Shown here piece after piece: positions 7,795-16,220 of a stretch of DNA of 39,328 bases; positions within the stretch are counted from its first letter, which is position 1, and every line of letters starts with the position of its first letter. Source of the DNA: Methylococcaceae bacterium UBA662. Its GTDB lineage: Bacteria; Pseudomonadota; Gammaproteobacteria; Methylococcales; Methylomonadaceae. Location: positions 1 to 39,328 of the forward strand of contig DBNW01000078.1 of assembly GCA_002299425.1 (NCBI GenBank), in the 5' to 3' direction. The notes under the pieces were generated by a model. It was not told the origin of the DNA. It ran no database searches and saw nothing but the letters and a program-made list of their open reading frames with translations. The position numbers and the translations under genes were made by a program.

Positions 7795-9624
7795 CTAATG
7801 AGACGCAGCGATCTCAATCAGCACTTCATCAGGGTTTACCGAATCGCCCTTAGTGACATAAACGGCCTTGACTACACCAGCAATCGGCGCCGTGATTTCG
7901 GTTTCCATTTTCATGGCCTCTGTTACCAACACACCCGCCCCCGCCAGCACGGGTTGGCCTTCCCTGACCAGCACATCCAAAATGTTGCAGGGCATGCTGG
8001 CCACCACATCACCGGGGCCGGACGGGCGCGGGCGTTTGCGGGCGATGGCACTTTTTACCGCGCCGTGGGCACCGCCCTCTAAAACAATTTCATCTAAGGT
8101 TTCAACCACGATGTCCTCGGGTATGCCATCGACGGTGAAATAAAAATGCCTAAGGCTTTGGTTTTTCGGGCCGGTGCCGGTGACTTTGATGTGGTAGGAC
8201 TCACCGTGCAAGGCAATGTTGAACTCGGTTGGGGCTTTTTTGATGCCGTCGGCAGTTTCGGCAGCCACTTCCAAAGGCTCGGGCACTAAGGCACCGGTCA
8301 AACGCTGCTCTAAGAACAGCTTAGCGACATCCGGAAACAGGGCATAGCTGAGAACATCTTCGTCATTGAGCGCTAAATGGCCGATTTCTTGGCGCAAATG
8401 CCCGAATTCCGGTTTCAGCAAATCGGCCGGGCGGCAGTCGATCAGCTCTTCCTTGCCAATGGCGCGGTTTTGCAATGCCGCGTTAACCGGTGCCGGGGTT
8501 TTGCCATAACCGCCTTGCAGGTAGCGTTTGACTTCATTGGTGATGGTTTCGTAACGCTTGCCGGTCAATACGTTGAGCACTGCCTGAGTACCGACGATTT
8601 GCGAGGTAGGCGTGACCAGCGGCGGGTAGCCTAGGTCTTCGCGCACTTTGGGGATTTCCTGAAACACTTCGTCGATGCGGTCCAGGGCGTTGCGCTCTTT
8701 TAATTGGTTGGCCAGGTTGGAGATCATGCCGCCGGGTACTTGGTAGACTTGCACACGGGTGTCGATGCCGGTGAACTCGCTTTCAAAGCGGTGGTATTTT
8801 TTCCGCACCCGGGCAAAGTAATCGTTTGCGGCTTGCAGTTTGGCTAAGTCCAGGCCGGTGTCGTAGGGTGTTTCTTGCAAGGCCATGACCAGGCTTTCGG
8901 TCGGCGGGTGGCTGGTGCCGCCCGACCAGGATGACAAGGCGGTGTCGACATGTCGGCAGCCGGCTTCAATGGCTTTAATCTGGCACATTTCCGACAGGCC
9001 CGAAGTGGCGTGGGTGTGCAAATGCAGCGGCAAGTCGATGGCATCGACCAAGGCTTTGACCAACTCCGAGGCGGCATAAGGCGTTAGCAACCCAGCCATG
9101 TCTTTGATAACGATGGCATCACAGCCCATAGCCGCCAGCTCTTTGCCGAGTTTGACGAAATTGCCGATGTTATGCACGGGGCTGGTGGTGAAGCACAGAG
9201 TGCCTTGCGCGTGTTTGCCGCTTTTCTTAGCGGCTTCGATGGCGGTTTTAAGGTTACGCACGTCGTTAAGGGCATCGAAAATACGGAACACGTCCATGCC
9301 GTTTTCGGCGGCTTTTAAAATGAACGCCCGCACCACGTCATCGGCGTAATGGCGGTAGCCCAACAGGTTCTGCCCGCGCACCAGCATTTGCAGGCGGGTG
9401 CGGGGTAGGGCCGCCTTCAGCTTGGCCAAGCGTTCCCACGGGTCTTCCTTTAAAAATCTAAGGCAGGCATCGAAGGTGGCCCCGCCCCAGCACTCCAGCG
9501 ACCAGTAGCCAATGGCGTCGAGCAAGGCGCAACCGGGGATCATATCCTCGGTACGCAGGCGCGTGGCAATTAAGGATTGATGGGCGTCGCGCAAGACAAC
9601 GTCGGTAACATAAATTTTTTGCAT
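7795..9624 (-). CDS. pycB: pyruvate carboxylase subunit B / oxaloacetate decarboxylase alpha-type carboxyltransferase with biotinyl domain
   Basis: The protein has 609 residues: an HMGL-like carboxyltransferase barrel (IYVTDVVLRDAHQSL at the start, metal-binding HLHTHATSG further on), the conserved PYC/OADA domain, and a C-terminal biotinyl domain with TEAMKMETE, biotin lysine at about K572. The subunit moves CO2 from carboxybiotin to pyruvate, making oxaloacetate. The start at 9624 (MQKIYV) removes a weak 13-residue extension. Its biotin carboxylase partner pycA lies upstream on the same strand, which favours pyruvate carboxylase over the membrane oxaloacetate decarboxylase; no beta or gamma decarboxylase subunit is present. 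A 513-base gap separates the two, unlike the tight spacing usual for partners. Confidence 0.9.
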   Translation of the reverse strand: MQKIYVTDVVLRDAHQSLIATRLRTEDMIPGCALLDAIGYWSLECWGGATFDACLRFLKEDPWERLAKLKAALPRTRLQMLVRGQNLLGYRHYADDVVRAFILKAAENGMDVFRIFDALNDVRNLKTAIEAAKKSGKHAQGTLCFTTSPVHNIGNFVKLGKELAAMGCDAIVIKDMAGLLTPYAASELVKALVDAIDLPLHLHTHATSGLSEMCQIKAIEAGCRHVDTALSSWSGGTSHPPTESLVMALQETPYDTGLDLAKLQAANDYFARVRKKYHRFESEFTGIDTRVQVYQVPGGMISNLANQLKERNALDRIDEVFQEIPKVREDLGYPPLVTPTSQIVGTQAVLNVLTGKRYETITNEVKRYLQGGYGKTPAPVNAALQNRAIGKEELIDCRPADLLKPEFGHLRQEIGHLALNDEDVLSYALFPDVAKLFLEQRLTGALVPEPLEVAAETADGIKKAPTEFNIALHGESYHIKVTGTGPKNQSLRHFYFTVDGIPEDIVVETLDEIVLEGGAHGAVKSAIARKRPRPSGPGDVVASMPCNILDVLVREGQPVLAGAGVLVTEAMKMETEITAPIAGVVKAVYVTKGDSVNPDEVLIEIAASH

Positions 9625-9847
9625 GGTAACTGCCTTATACGGGTGGTTTGAATGTGGCTTCATTTTATCTAAATTTTACCTGCATGGGTTGCAGGAAACA
9701 GTGCGCTTCTAGGAAAAGGTCTTCAAATCCCGCATTTCCAAACGCCAATACCCGGCAATTTTTCTTAACCGCTTGGTCAGCGTTTCTGGCGCAACCTGCT
9801 CGAAGCGGCGTTTACGCAGAATGTGATAAAGGCTGATTAAGCATGCG

Positions 9848-9990
9848 TTACCCAAATGCAGCGCAGGCCGGGCGTGGCGCAGGGTTTTCGTCGGCGGTGA
9901 TGAGCGGGCTATGGTGCGCCAAGGTTGTTGCTGCAATGAGCCGGTCTGCCGGGGCTTGCCGGTGGCGGCGAGATAAGGCCCAGCGTTTCG
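9848..9990 (-). pseudogene. remnant with a PIN-domain (VapC-like) C-terminal motif
   Basis: The gap 9625-10137 between pycB and pycA has no intact gene. On the minus strand one frame reads PADRLIAATTLAHHSPLITADEN (in two parts: PADRLIAATTL, then AHHSPLITADEN; the D-to-N core spans 9884-9946). This matches the last conserved block of VapC-type PIN ribonuclease toxins, where the Asp of ADR and the TADE residues belong to the active-site region. The frame stops at 9848, and upstream the match is lost into arginine-rich sequence. No antitoxin or N-terminal PIN half was seen. I read this as a decayed toxin gene. The rest of the gap, including an open frame at 9709-9936, has no recognised content. 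Confidence 0.42.
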
Positions 9991-10137
9991 GCCGCCGGGC
10001 TTGCCTTCCTGATCGCGGCAGAAAACAGCAGCTGTTCGGTGCCTACGGGTTGCGCATAAACGGTTCTGACAACCTTGTCGCCTTCAAGACCGCAGATTGG
10101 TGTGTCGTTTTGATGCCTTCGCGTTTGCGCATGAGGC

Positions 10138-11556
10138 TTACAATCCGGTATGCGCCGCCAATGCCGCCGCAATCACGCCTGCTAAAATCTCCGGCCGGGG
10201 CTTGTTGGAGTAATTGACCAGCTCCGGGTATTTTTCAACGAAGCCGGTGTTAAAACACGCGGCGCAGAAATCGGGGTGCTGCAAAATTTCCAGGTAATAC
10301 GGGATGGTGGTCTTGATGCCGAACAGCCCCATGTCGCGCAACGCCCGTTCGCCACGTTTGATGACATCTTCCCAAGTCATGGCACTGACGATGACTTTGG
10401 CCAACATGGAATCGTAAAACGGCGGGATGTCGTAGCCGGTGTAAATCGCCGTGTCGGTACGCACGCCGGGGCCGCCGGGGGCGTAGTAGCGGGAGATTTT
10501 GCCGAAACTGGGCAGGAAGTTATTTTGCGGGTCTTCGGCGTTGACGCGGAATTGGATGGCGTAGCCGCGCCTTACGATGTCCTCCTGCTTAAAGCGCAGC
10601 GGCAGGCCGGCGGCGACGCGGATTTGTTCCTCAACAATATCGACGCCGGTGATGGTCTCGGTGATGGTGTGCTCGACCTGGACGCGGGTGTTCATTTCCA
10701 TGAAGTAGAAACGGCCGTCGTGGTCGAGCAGAAACTCCACCGTGCCGGCGTTGGTGTAACCGACCGCCTTGGCCGCTAGCACCGACAGGCCGCCGATGTA
10801 TTGCCGCTGGGCTTCGTCCAGTTGCGGTGACGGGGCGATTTCGATCAGTTTTTGGTTGCGCCGTTGGATGGAGCAGTCGCGTTCGTACAAATGGAGGGTG
10901 TTGCCGTGCTGGTCGGCCAACACTTGCACCTCAATATGGCGCGGGTTGACGATGCACTTTTCCAAAAACACATCTGCCGAACCAAAGGCTTTGCTGGCTT
11001 CGGAAATGACGCGCTGGTAATTGCGTTTAAGGTCTTCGGCGTTATCGCACCGGCGGATGCCGCGCCCGCCGCCGCCGGACGTAGCCTTGAGCATGATGGG
11101 ATAGCCGATTTTTTCGGCCATGGCCAAGGCTTCATCGACATCGGCCAGATTGCCGTCGGTGCCGGGTGTGACCGGAATGCCGGCGGCGGTCATGGCCTTG
11201 CGGGCTTCGGTTTTGTCGCCCATGCGGGCGATCACGTCGGCGGTAGGGCCGATGAAGACAATGCCGCGCTCCGTGCAGGCCCGGGCGAATTGGGCGTTTT
11301 CGGACAAAAAACCATAGCCGGGGTGGATGGCGTCGCAGCCTGTCGAAACCGCCAGATTGACTAAGTTATAGATGTTCAAATAGCCCGCTACCGGTTCGCT
11401 GCCGATGCAATAGGATTCATCGGCTTTTTTCACATGCAAGGCAAAACGGTCGGCCTCGGCGTAAATGGCCGCCGAGCGGATGCCCATTTCCGCACAGGCG
11501 CGGATGATGCGCACGGCGATTTCGCCGCGGTTGGCGATTAAAATTTTTCGTAACAT
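10138..11556 (-). CDS. pycA: biotin carboxylase, pyruvate carboxylase subunit A
   Basis: This 472-residue protein carboxylates the biotin of its partner subunit using ATP and bicarbonate. It starts with the family sequence MLRKILIANRGEIAVRI. It shows the ATP-grasp glycine loop KATSGGGGRGIR, EMNTRVQVEHTITE of the active site, and a biotin carboxylase C-terminal domain (RVNAEDPQNNFLPSFG). The start at 11556 was chosen over a frame six codons longer because it begins exactly at the conserved N-terminus. The protein is about 25 residues longer than AccC, as expected for PycA-type subunits; the neighbouring pycB supports this over acetyl-CoA carboxylase. It lies 26 bases downstream of the FUN14 gene on the same strand. 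Confidence 0.9.
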   Translation of the reverse strand: MLRKILIANRGEIAVRIIRACAEMGIRSAAIYAEADRFALHVKKADESYCIGSEPVAGYLNIYNLVNLAVSTGCDAIHPGYGFLSENAQFARACTERGIVFIGPTADVIARMGDKTEARKAMTAAGIPVTPGTDGNLADVDEALAMAEKIGYPIMLKATSGGGGRGIRRCDNAEDLKRNYQRVISEASKAFGSADVFLEKCIVNPRHIEVQVLADQHGNTLHLYERDCSIQRRNQKLIEIAPSPQLDEAQRQYIGGLSVLAAKAVGYTNAGTVEFLLDHDGRFYFMEMNTRVQVEHTITETITGVDIVEEQIRVAAGLPLRFKQEDIVRRGYAIQFRVNAEDPQNNFLPSFGKISRYYAPGGPGVRTDTAIYTGYDIPPFYDSMLAKVIVSAMTWEDVIKRGERALRDMGLFGIKTTIPYYLEILQHPDFCAACFNTGFVEKYPELVNYSNKPRPEILAGVIAAALAAHTGL

Positions 11557-11582
11557 AAATGTCCTATTTTCCAAACAAGGGC

Positions 11583-11927
11583 TTAACCCAATTTAAAACC
11601 GGCAAAGAAACCCGCCGCGCCACTAACGCCTTTGGTGGTGATGCCTGACAACCGTTGCACCAAATAATCACCCGAAGTTTTGGCGGCTTGGGTAGCCGTG
11701 TATGCCGCATTTTGCAATTGTGTGTCGTTAATAGGCATCACCCCATAGTATTCGGCGGCGAACAGCGAAACCACCGTCGCCCCACCAAGGAGCAAGGCGA
11801 TTTTCAGCATTTTTTTGGCAAAATATCCCACAGCCAACCCGATAATGAAAGGGGTTCCAATGTTACCCAGTAAAAACGCCGAGGAAAACAGGTCCGATGA
11901 AAAGTCTTTGTTATCAAAGTTAAGCAT
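11583..11927 (-). CDS. FUN14 family small membrane protein
   Basis: The protein has 114 residues and the FUN14 pattern. NIGTPFIIGLAVGYFAKKMLKIA forms a first glycine-rich membrane segment (given here in two parts: NIGTPFIIGLAVG and YFAKKMLKIA), followed directly by LLLGGATVVSLFAAEYYGV. A C-terminal GVSGAAGFFAGFKLG helix closes it. Bacterial FUN14 proteins have no firmly established function; the eukaryotic FUNDC relatives sit in the mitochondrial outer membrane. The start at 11927 (MLNFDNKDF) is chosen over an upstream start at 11990. It sits between dabA and pycA on the same strand, 26 bases before pycA, so co-transcription with pycA is likely. A link to bicarbonate use is only contextual. 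Confidence 0.75.
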   Translation of the reverse strand: MLNFDNKDFSSDLFSSAFLLGNIGTPFIIGLAVGYFAKKMLKIALLLGGATVVSLFAAEYYGVMPINDTQLQNAAYTATQAAKTSGDYLVQRLSGITTKGVSGAAGFFAGFKLG

Positions 11928-12029
11928 AATTAATCGATAGGCCGGGGTGGGATGCGCTGGTGCCAGACAACCGCTTTCAGCGTGCCTCAAACCGGCCTAT
12001 GTTAAGTGAGCGGCAGCGGAATTAAAACC

Positions 12030-12042
12030 TGATGTTACGCAG
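12030..12042 (+). repeat. 13-bp direct repeat, copy 1
   Basis: TGATGTTACGCAG occurs here and again at 17110-17122 in the same orientation. In this copy the bases GTTAC-gca-GTAAC form a small inverted repeat. The copies lie just outside the dabA end and the lysR end. The 210-base gap 11928-12137 that holds this copy shows nothing else I can name. Confidence 0.5.
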
Positions 12043-12137
12043 TAACGCAAAAAACCCCGGTTGCCACTCGTTCCCCGCTTCTGCCCGGATACTGGGGATA
12101 AATTCTGCCTTAAATGGCTGGAGCGATGTCAAATTGT

Positions 12138-14582
12138 TTAGGGCTTATCTCCCGACGCTACGGTCTGCCGCCATTGGCCCTGTTGAAATTGCCAGATGCT
12201 TGGGGTGTTGTCGTCCAATTGGAACAAAAAAAGCCATTGGTTGGTGATCAAATCGGCAATGACTTGGTGTTTGCCGATGATGCCGGTCATGGTTTCTCTG
12301 GGTGCGGCGATATAAACGCTAAGTCTTATCGGCTGATGCCGCCATGCTTGACCATCATGCAGGGATTGTAACGGCAATCCGATGCGTAAGTCGCCGCCGT
12401 TGCCTTCAAAGACACCGATGTTGCCGCCCACGACGTTATGCAGCATTTTGTTTCCGCTACCGTATTTTAAGTTGTCGGTGACGGATGCGTAGTATTGGAA
12501 GTTAATCCAATGGGCCACCATCATCGGCGCGGTCATGATCAGTTCCAAGGTTTTATAATTTTGGTCTGTTTGCCATTGGTAATCGTGTAGAAAGACACGG
12601 CCTTCTAGGTCAAGGTGGCGGGTGCGAGCCCTGGGTGCGACGATGAACGCGGCATTGTTGGCCAAGCCCCATTCCGGCCGGACTTCACCCCAGTCATGGG
12701 ATTTTTGCTGGTAAAACGTTGTGCTCGAAATGCTCGCTTGGGTTGTTGTGCACAGGCTGGGCAGCCTTTGTTCACGCGCCGACCGGCTGGCGTTGGTTAG
12801 CCAATTGTGCCAAGTCTGTTGGGGGTAGTCGCTTTGGCCGAAGCAGGTGATGGCATCGGTGGTGGTGTTATGCAGGCACGCTATGAAACGCGTTTGCGGC
12901 GGTATGTTAATGGCGTGTTGGTGCAGCTGTACCCTTAGCGCGGGGTCATTGAGCATCTGCGCCAACACTTTGGCGTTGATTTCGCCGGTTTGCCCGCCAC
13001 ACGCGCCACAGTCCAAGCCGGCGGCTTGCGGGTTGTTGGTCGAACAACTGCCATGTCCGACTAGAAGCACGGTTTCGGCAAAAGCGTCGGTCAGGCCCAT
13101 CGCGGTTAAAATGCCTGCCGCCAACTCGGCTTGCTCGGCAATGCTGACAAGATTGCCCTGGCAGGTTAGTTGCCAATCCCCGTCATGGTGGATTTGGTTT
13201 ATAGCGTGTAGGGGGGGCGAGGGAAACACGCTGTTTTTCAGTAAATGGAACGCTTTCCATAAACCTTGGCTTTCCACCAGACCAAAACTAGCGGGGCCGG
13301 CGTCGCCGGTTTTTTGCCAAAAAACCTGGCTTTTTATTTTTTTGATGGACATGCGCATGTTGCCGGTTGTGGCGACAGGAGCCACCCGGATTGAGGCGTT
13401 TAACAAACCGGGCAATTGTGGCCTGACATACCCGTTGCGGGTTGGCGCATAGTCAACCGGTAGGCCAAAAAATCCCGCAAAACCATAGGTTTGTATCGCA
13501 GGATCTTGTGCTTCCAAAGCCCTGCGAAAAGGCTCTGAGCGGACGTCTATGCAAAAGAACGCTTGTACTGTCGGTGTTGTTTTTGCGTGGCTTTGGTAGG
13601 TCAGCAATTTGCGCTGTAGCGATGATTGGAAAGAAAATTCCAAGGCTCGCTGCCAGACCCACACAGGATGTTGGGCGTTGCGCCACTGGACGCGCACTGT
13701 TTCAAGCCGGTCAAATTGGTTGAAAAAGTGTGACCTTAGCGCATTGAAAATTGCTGGATGTTCGGTTTCCGTGTGCCGCCACAACACCTGCTCCCAGGCC
13801 ATTCTCACGGCCAGTAATTGCTCCAGTATAGGGTTGGTTTGGCCGTCAAAATCATCTTGCCAGGCAAGATAGGCGGCCCAGGAAGCCCAGCCGTGTATGT
13901 CCAGCAACAGCGCGTGACAATAGTCGGCGAACTGCTCAGCACGGGTTCCATCTGGACAAAGCTCCGCGTGGGCATTTTCAAACACCTGGCCGGCGGTTTC
14001 AGGCAAGGCGAAAAATAACCGGCGTAAGCGGTGTTCTGCTGTCAGTATTTCCACGCCCCGGTCTTGTTGGATGACCGCCCGCCAATTGCGGTAGAAATCA
14101 TTGGCGGCATCTTGCGTGTGCTGCATCCACTGCGGATGTTGGCCATAAAGGGCGCAGAACTGGCTGATTTGTTGGGTTATTTCATCGTGCCAAGATAGTG
14201 TTTGGCGGTTGGCGGGCTGTTCATCCAGCCAGTCGCTGACATTCAGCCAATGATCGGTTGGTTGAGGGGTATCCAGGCAGGACACTAACTCGGAAATACT
14301 GGCATTGACATTGAGTTCCTGCGCTGCTGCGGCCAGATGTTCTGATTTTATCTGCTGTTGCCACAGGGCGCGGTAATACGCTTGCGGCATCAGGCAGTTT
14401 ACCCGCCCCAACGCCGCCAAATTGGCGGCAACATCCACCAGGGTTTGGTGGCGCAGTTGCCACCAAGGATTGACCGCAATCATTTTATCCAAAGGCCAGC
14501 AGGGGGCGATACGTTGGCACGCTTGCCTTGCCGCCTGTAAAAAGAGGTTGCCAGGGTTATTTTGTTCTTTTAACGGAAGCAT
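12138..14582 (-). CDS. dabA: inorganic carbon accumulation protein DabA (DUF2309)
   Basis: The protein has 814 residues and is the soluble, carbonic-anhydrase-like partner of the DAB complex, which works with DabB to trap CO2 as bicarbonate in the cytoplasm. The four zinc-site residues of characterised DabA appear in order and spacing: C344 and D346 in FFCIDVRSEP, H510 in LLVGHGSCS, C525 in GLDCGACGG. The N-terminal NPWWQLRHQTL is also typical. The family fold is related to beta-carbonic anhydrases, with activity thought to need the membrane partner. Its ATG follows the dabB stop with no gap (TAAATG). No clear terminator was found downstream. Confidence 0.93.
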   Translation of the reverse strand: MLPLKEQNNPGNLFLQAARQACQRIAPCWPLDKMIAVNPWWQLRHQTLVDVAANLAALGRVNCLMPQAYYRALWQQQIKSEHLAAAAQELNVNASISELVSCLDTPQPTDHWLNVSDWLDEQPANRQTLSWHDEITQQISQFCALYGQHPQWMQHTQDAANDFYRNWRAVIQQDRGVEILTAEHRLRRLFFALPETAGQVFENAHAELCPDGTRAEQFADYCHALLLDIHGWASWAAYLAWQDDFDGQTNPILEQLLAVRMAWEQVLWRHTETEHPAIFNALRSHFFNQFDRLETVRVQWRNAQHPVWVWQRALEFSFQSSLQRKLLTYQSHAKTTPTVQAFFCIDVRSEPFRRALEAQDPAIQTYGFAGFFGLPVDYAPTRNGYVRPQLPGLLNASIRVAPVATTGNMRMSIKKIKSQVFWQKTGDAGPASFGLVESQGLWKAFHLLKNSVFPSPPLHAINQIHHDGDWQLTCQGNLVSIAEQAELAAGILTAMGLTDAFAETVLLVGHGSCSTNNPQAAGLDCGACGGQTGEINAKVLAQMLNDPALRVQLHQHAINIPPQTRFIACLHNTTTDAITCFGQSDYPQQTWHNWLTNASRSAREQRLPSLCTTTQASISSTTFYQQKSHDWGEVRPEWGLANNAAFIVAPRARTRHLDLEGRVFLHDYQWQTDQNYKTLELIMTAPMMVAHWINFQYYASVTDNLKYGSGNKMLHNVVGGNIGVFEGNGGDLRIGLPLQSLHDGQAWRHQPIRLSVYIAAPRETMTGIIGKHQVIADLITNQWLFLFQLDDNTPSIWQFQQGQWRQTVASGDKP

Positions 14583-16121
14583 TTAGGCGGTCTCCGGTGG
14601 TAGGGTAACGGCAGATTTTTTGGTCCTTGGCAAAAGCAAGGGCCAGCACCGCAAGGTCAGGCGAGTGACCCATTCATCAAGGTACAGGCCCGCGTTTAAG
14701 GCGATAAACAGGCGTCGGACCACAGGGTGTGATGGGTGGTATTGCAAAAGCATATAAACGCTGAACAAGCCAAGGAATAACAGGCTTAACCAAGCGTCGG
14801 CAACGGCGTTATAGGCGTATATCCTAGGTGCCAACAGGGCTGTGCTGGCAGTTTCGCCCAAGACATAACTGCATAGCAAAACCAGGGCCTTGGCCAAGCC
14901 GTGGGTGATGGCGGCTTGGGTTGTTTCTTGAAAATGGTAGGACAGCATCTGGGCAATGGCGATGCCGACCAGCAACCACGGGCTGAATGGCAGGTTAACA
15001 GCAACGGCCAAAATGGTTACCGCCACCAAGGCGGCACTGGTGAATGCGGCGGCAAACCAGGCTTTTAGCCCAGGAAGCTGGATTTTGGTCAATTGCCGCT
15101 TTAGCAAAGCATTGACCTCGTCGCCAGCATTGAGGAAGGCATGGGCTTTGTAGCAGGAATGCGCCAACAAGTGCAGCAAAGCGAGTTGATAAAGCCCTAG
15201 TGCACATTCCAACAGCATCAGCCCCATTTGCGCGGTGGTGGACCAGGCCAACCGGACTTTTATGCTGACCCGGGTCATCATGACCAGCACCGCCAGCACG
15301 GTTGACAGACCCGCCACCACCAACACCAGCCATCGTGCAGGCCAAGATTGGTCAAATAACGGCGCAAACAAGATAAGCAAATAACCGCCCATGTTAATCA
15401 CCCCGGCGTGCAACAGGCTGGACACCGGTGTCGGGGCTTCAACGACCTGAATCAACCAGCCGTGCAGGGGTAATTGCGCGCACTTGATTAACGCCACAAT
15501 GGCCAACAAAACAGCGGCGACCTGTTGTTGCCAGCCAAGGGACAGGGTTGGGTAATGGGACAAAATCGTGCTGATAGAGGCACTGTGGTGCGCCCAATAA
15601 AGCAAGCCAAAGGCAAAAGCCAGTAAAATTTCGGCCAGCCTGGCCAAGATAAACTTTTTGTGCGCGGCCAAAACCGCCCTGGGACGGTTAGGATAAAACA
15701 TCAACAGTTGATGCAGACTTGAACTGATTCCCACCCAAGCAAGCCAAAAGGCTAGCAAATGGTCACTGCCTACCGTGACCATTACGGAAAAAACGGTCAG
15801 CATCAACCAGCGCAGAAAGCGCGGGCCATCGGGGTCGCCAGTGAAGTTTGCCTGTGCATAGCGTAGGATGACGAAGGTGATGAAGTGGATTAACAGCAAT
15901 ACGCTTGCGGCTAGCGGCGTGACAGCAAACAGAGCCACCCGGATACCGTGGCCTTGGGTCAGCAAGATGTCCAGCCAAGCCAACACGCCCACCACCAAGC
16001 CGCCGCCGATCAGCCATCCGGCTATCCGCCAACGCTGGGCAAAGCCGCTGCACAGGGCAGAAACAAGCGGCAAGCAAATGATGGCGAGCCATACTAAAGC
16101 CGCAAATTGATAGGTAAACAT
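14583..16121 (-). CDS. dabB: DabB, proton-pumping NuoL/MrpA-like membrane subunit
   Basis: The protein has 512 residues with about a dozen or more hydrophobic segments. It belongs to the proton-conducting quinone oxidoreductase/antiporter superfamily. LPLHGWLIQVVEAPTPVSSL followed by HAGVINMGGYLL is the signature of the NuoL/MrpA core. Known DabB subunits lack the rest of complex I and are thought to use the ion gradient to drive DabA. Being directly followed by dabA supports this name over a stray NADH dehydrogenase subunit. The ribosome-binding site AGGG is seven bases before the ATG and lies inside an inverted repeat. A LysR gene diverges 99 bases away. Confidence 0.92.
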   Translation of the reverse strand: MFTYQFAALVWLAIICLPLVSALCSGFAQRWRIAGWLIGGGLVVGVLAWLDILLTQGHGIRVALFAVTPLAASVLLLIHFITFVILRYAQANFTGDPDGPRFLRWLMLTVFSVMVTVGSDHLLAFWLAWVGISSSLHQLLMFYPNRPRAVLAAHKKFILARLAEILLAFAFGLLYWAHHSASISTILSHYPTLSLGWQQQVAAVLLAIVALIKCAQLPLHGWLIQVVEAPTPVSSLLHAGVINMGGYLLILFAPLFDQSWPARWLVLVVAGLSTVLAVLVMMTRVSIKVRLAWSTTAQMGLMLLECALGLYQLALLHLLAHSCYKAHAFLNAGDEVNALLKRQLTKIQLPGLKAWFAAAFTSAALVAVTILAVAVNLPFSPWLLVGIAIAQMLSYHFQETTQAAITHGLAKALVLLCSYVLGETASTALLAPRIYAYNAVADAWLSLLFLGLFSVYMLLQYHPSHPVVRRLFIALNAGLYLDEWVTRLTLRCWPLLLPRTKKSAVTLPPETA

Positions 16122-16126
16122 GATTA

Positions 16127-16152
16127 AACCCTGTTTGATGATTGACAGGGTT
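16127..16152 (-). promoter_or_regulatory. inverted repeat over the dabB ribosome-binding site
   Basis: On the minus strand AACCCTGT, a ten-base loop and ACAGGGTT form a perfect eight-pair stem immediately before dabB. The AGGG that should recruit the ribosome is in the second arm, seven bases from the ATG. In RNA the stem could hide it; as DNA it could be a regulator site between dabB and lysR. Only the repeat itself is seen. Confidence 0.5.
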
Positions 16153-16220
16153 ATTTTGCATCCTGGCTATTGTTTCGTAAAATACATAATTCTCAATTAA
16201 ACATTCGTTTTTATAGAACA

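Noticed and set aside
10276..11364. Two open frames of about 170 residues on the plus strand opposite pycA
   Set aside because: They are antisense shadows of a strongly conserved biotin carboxylase in GC-rich codons; the peptides show no recognisable fold.
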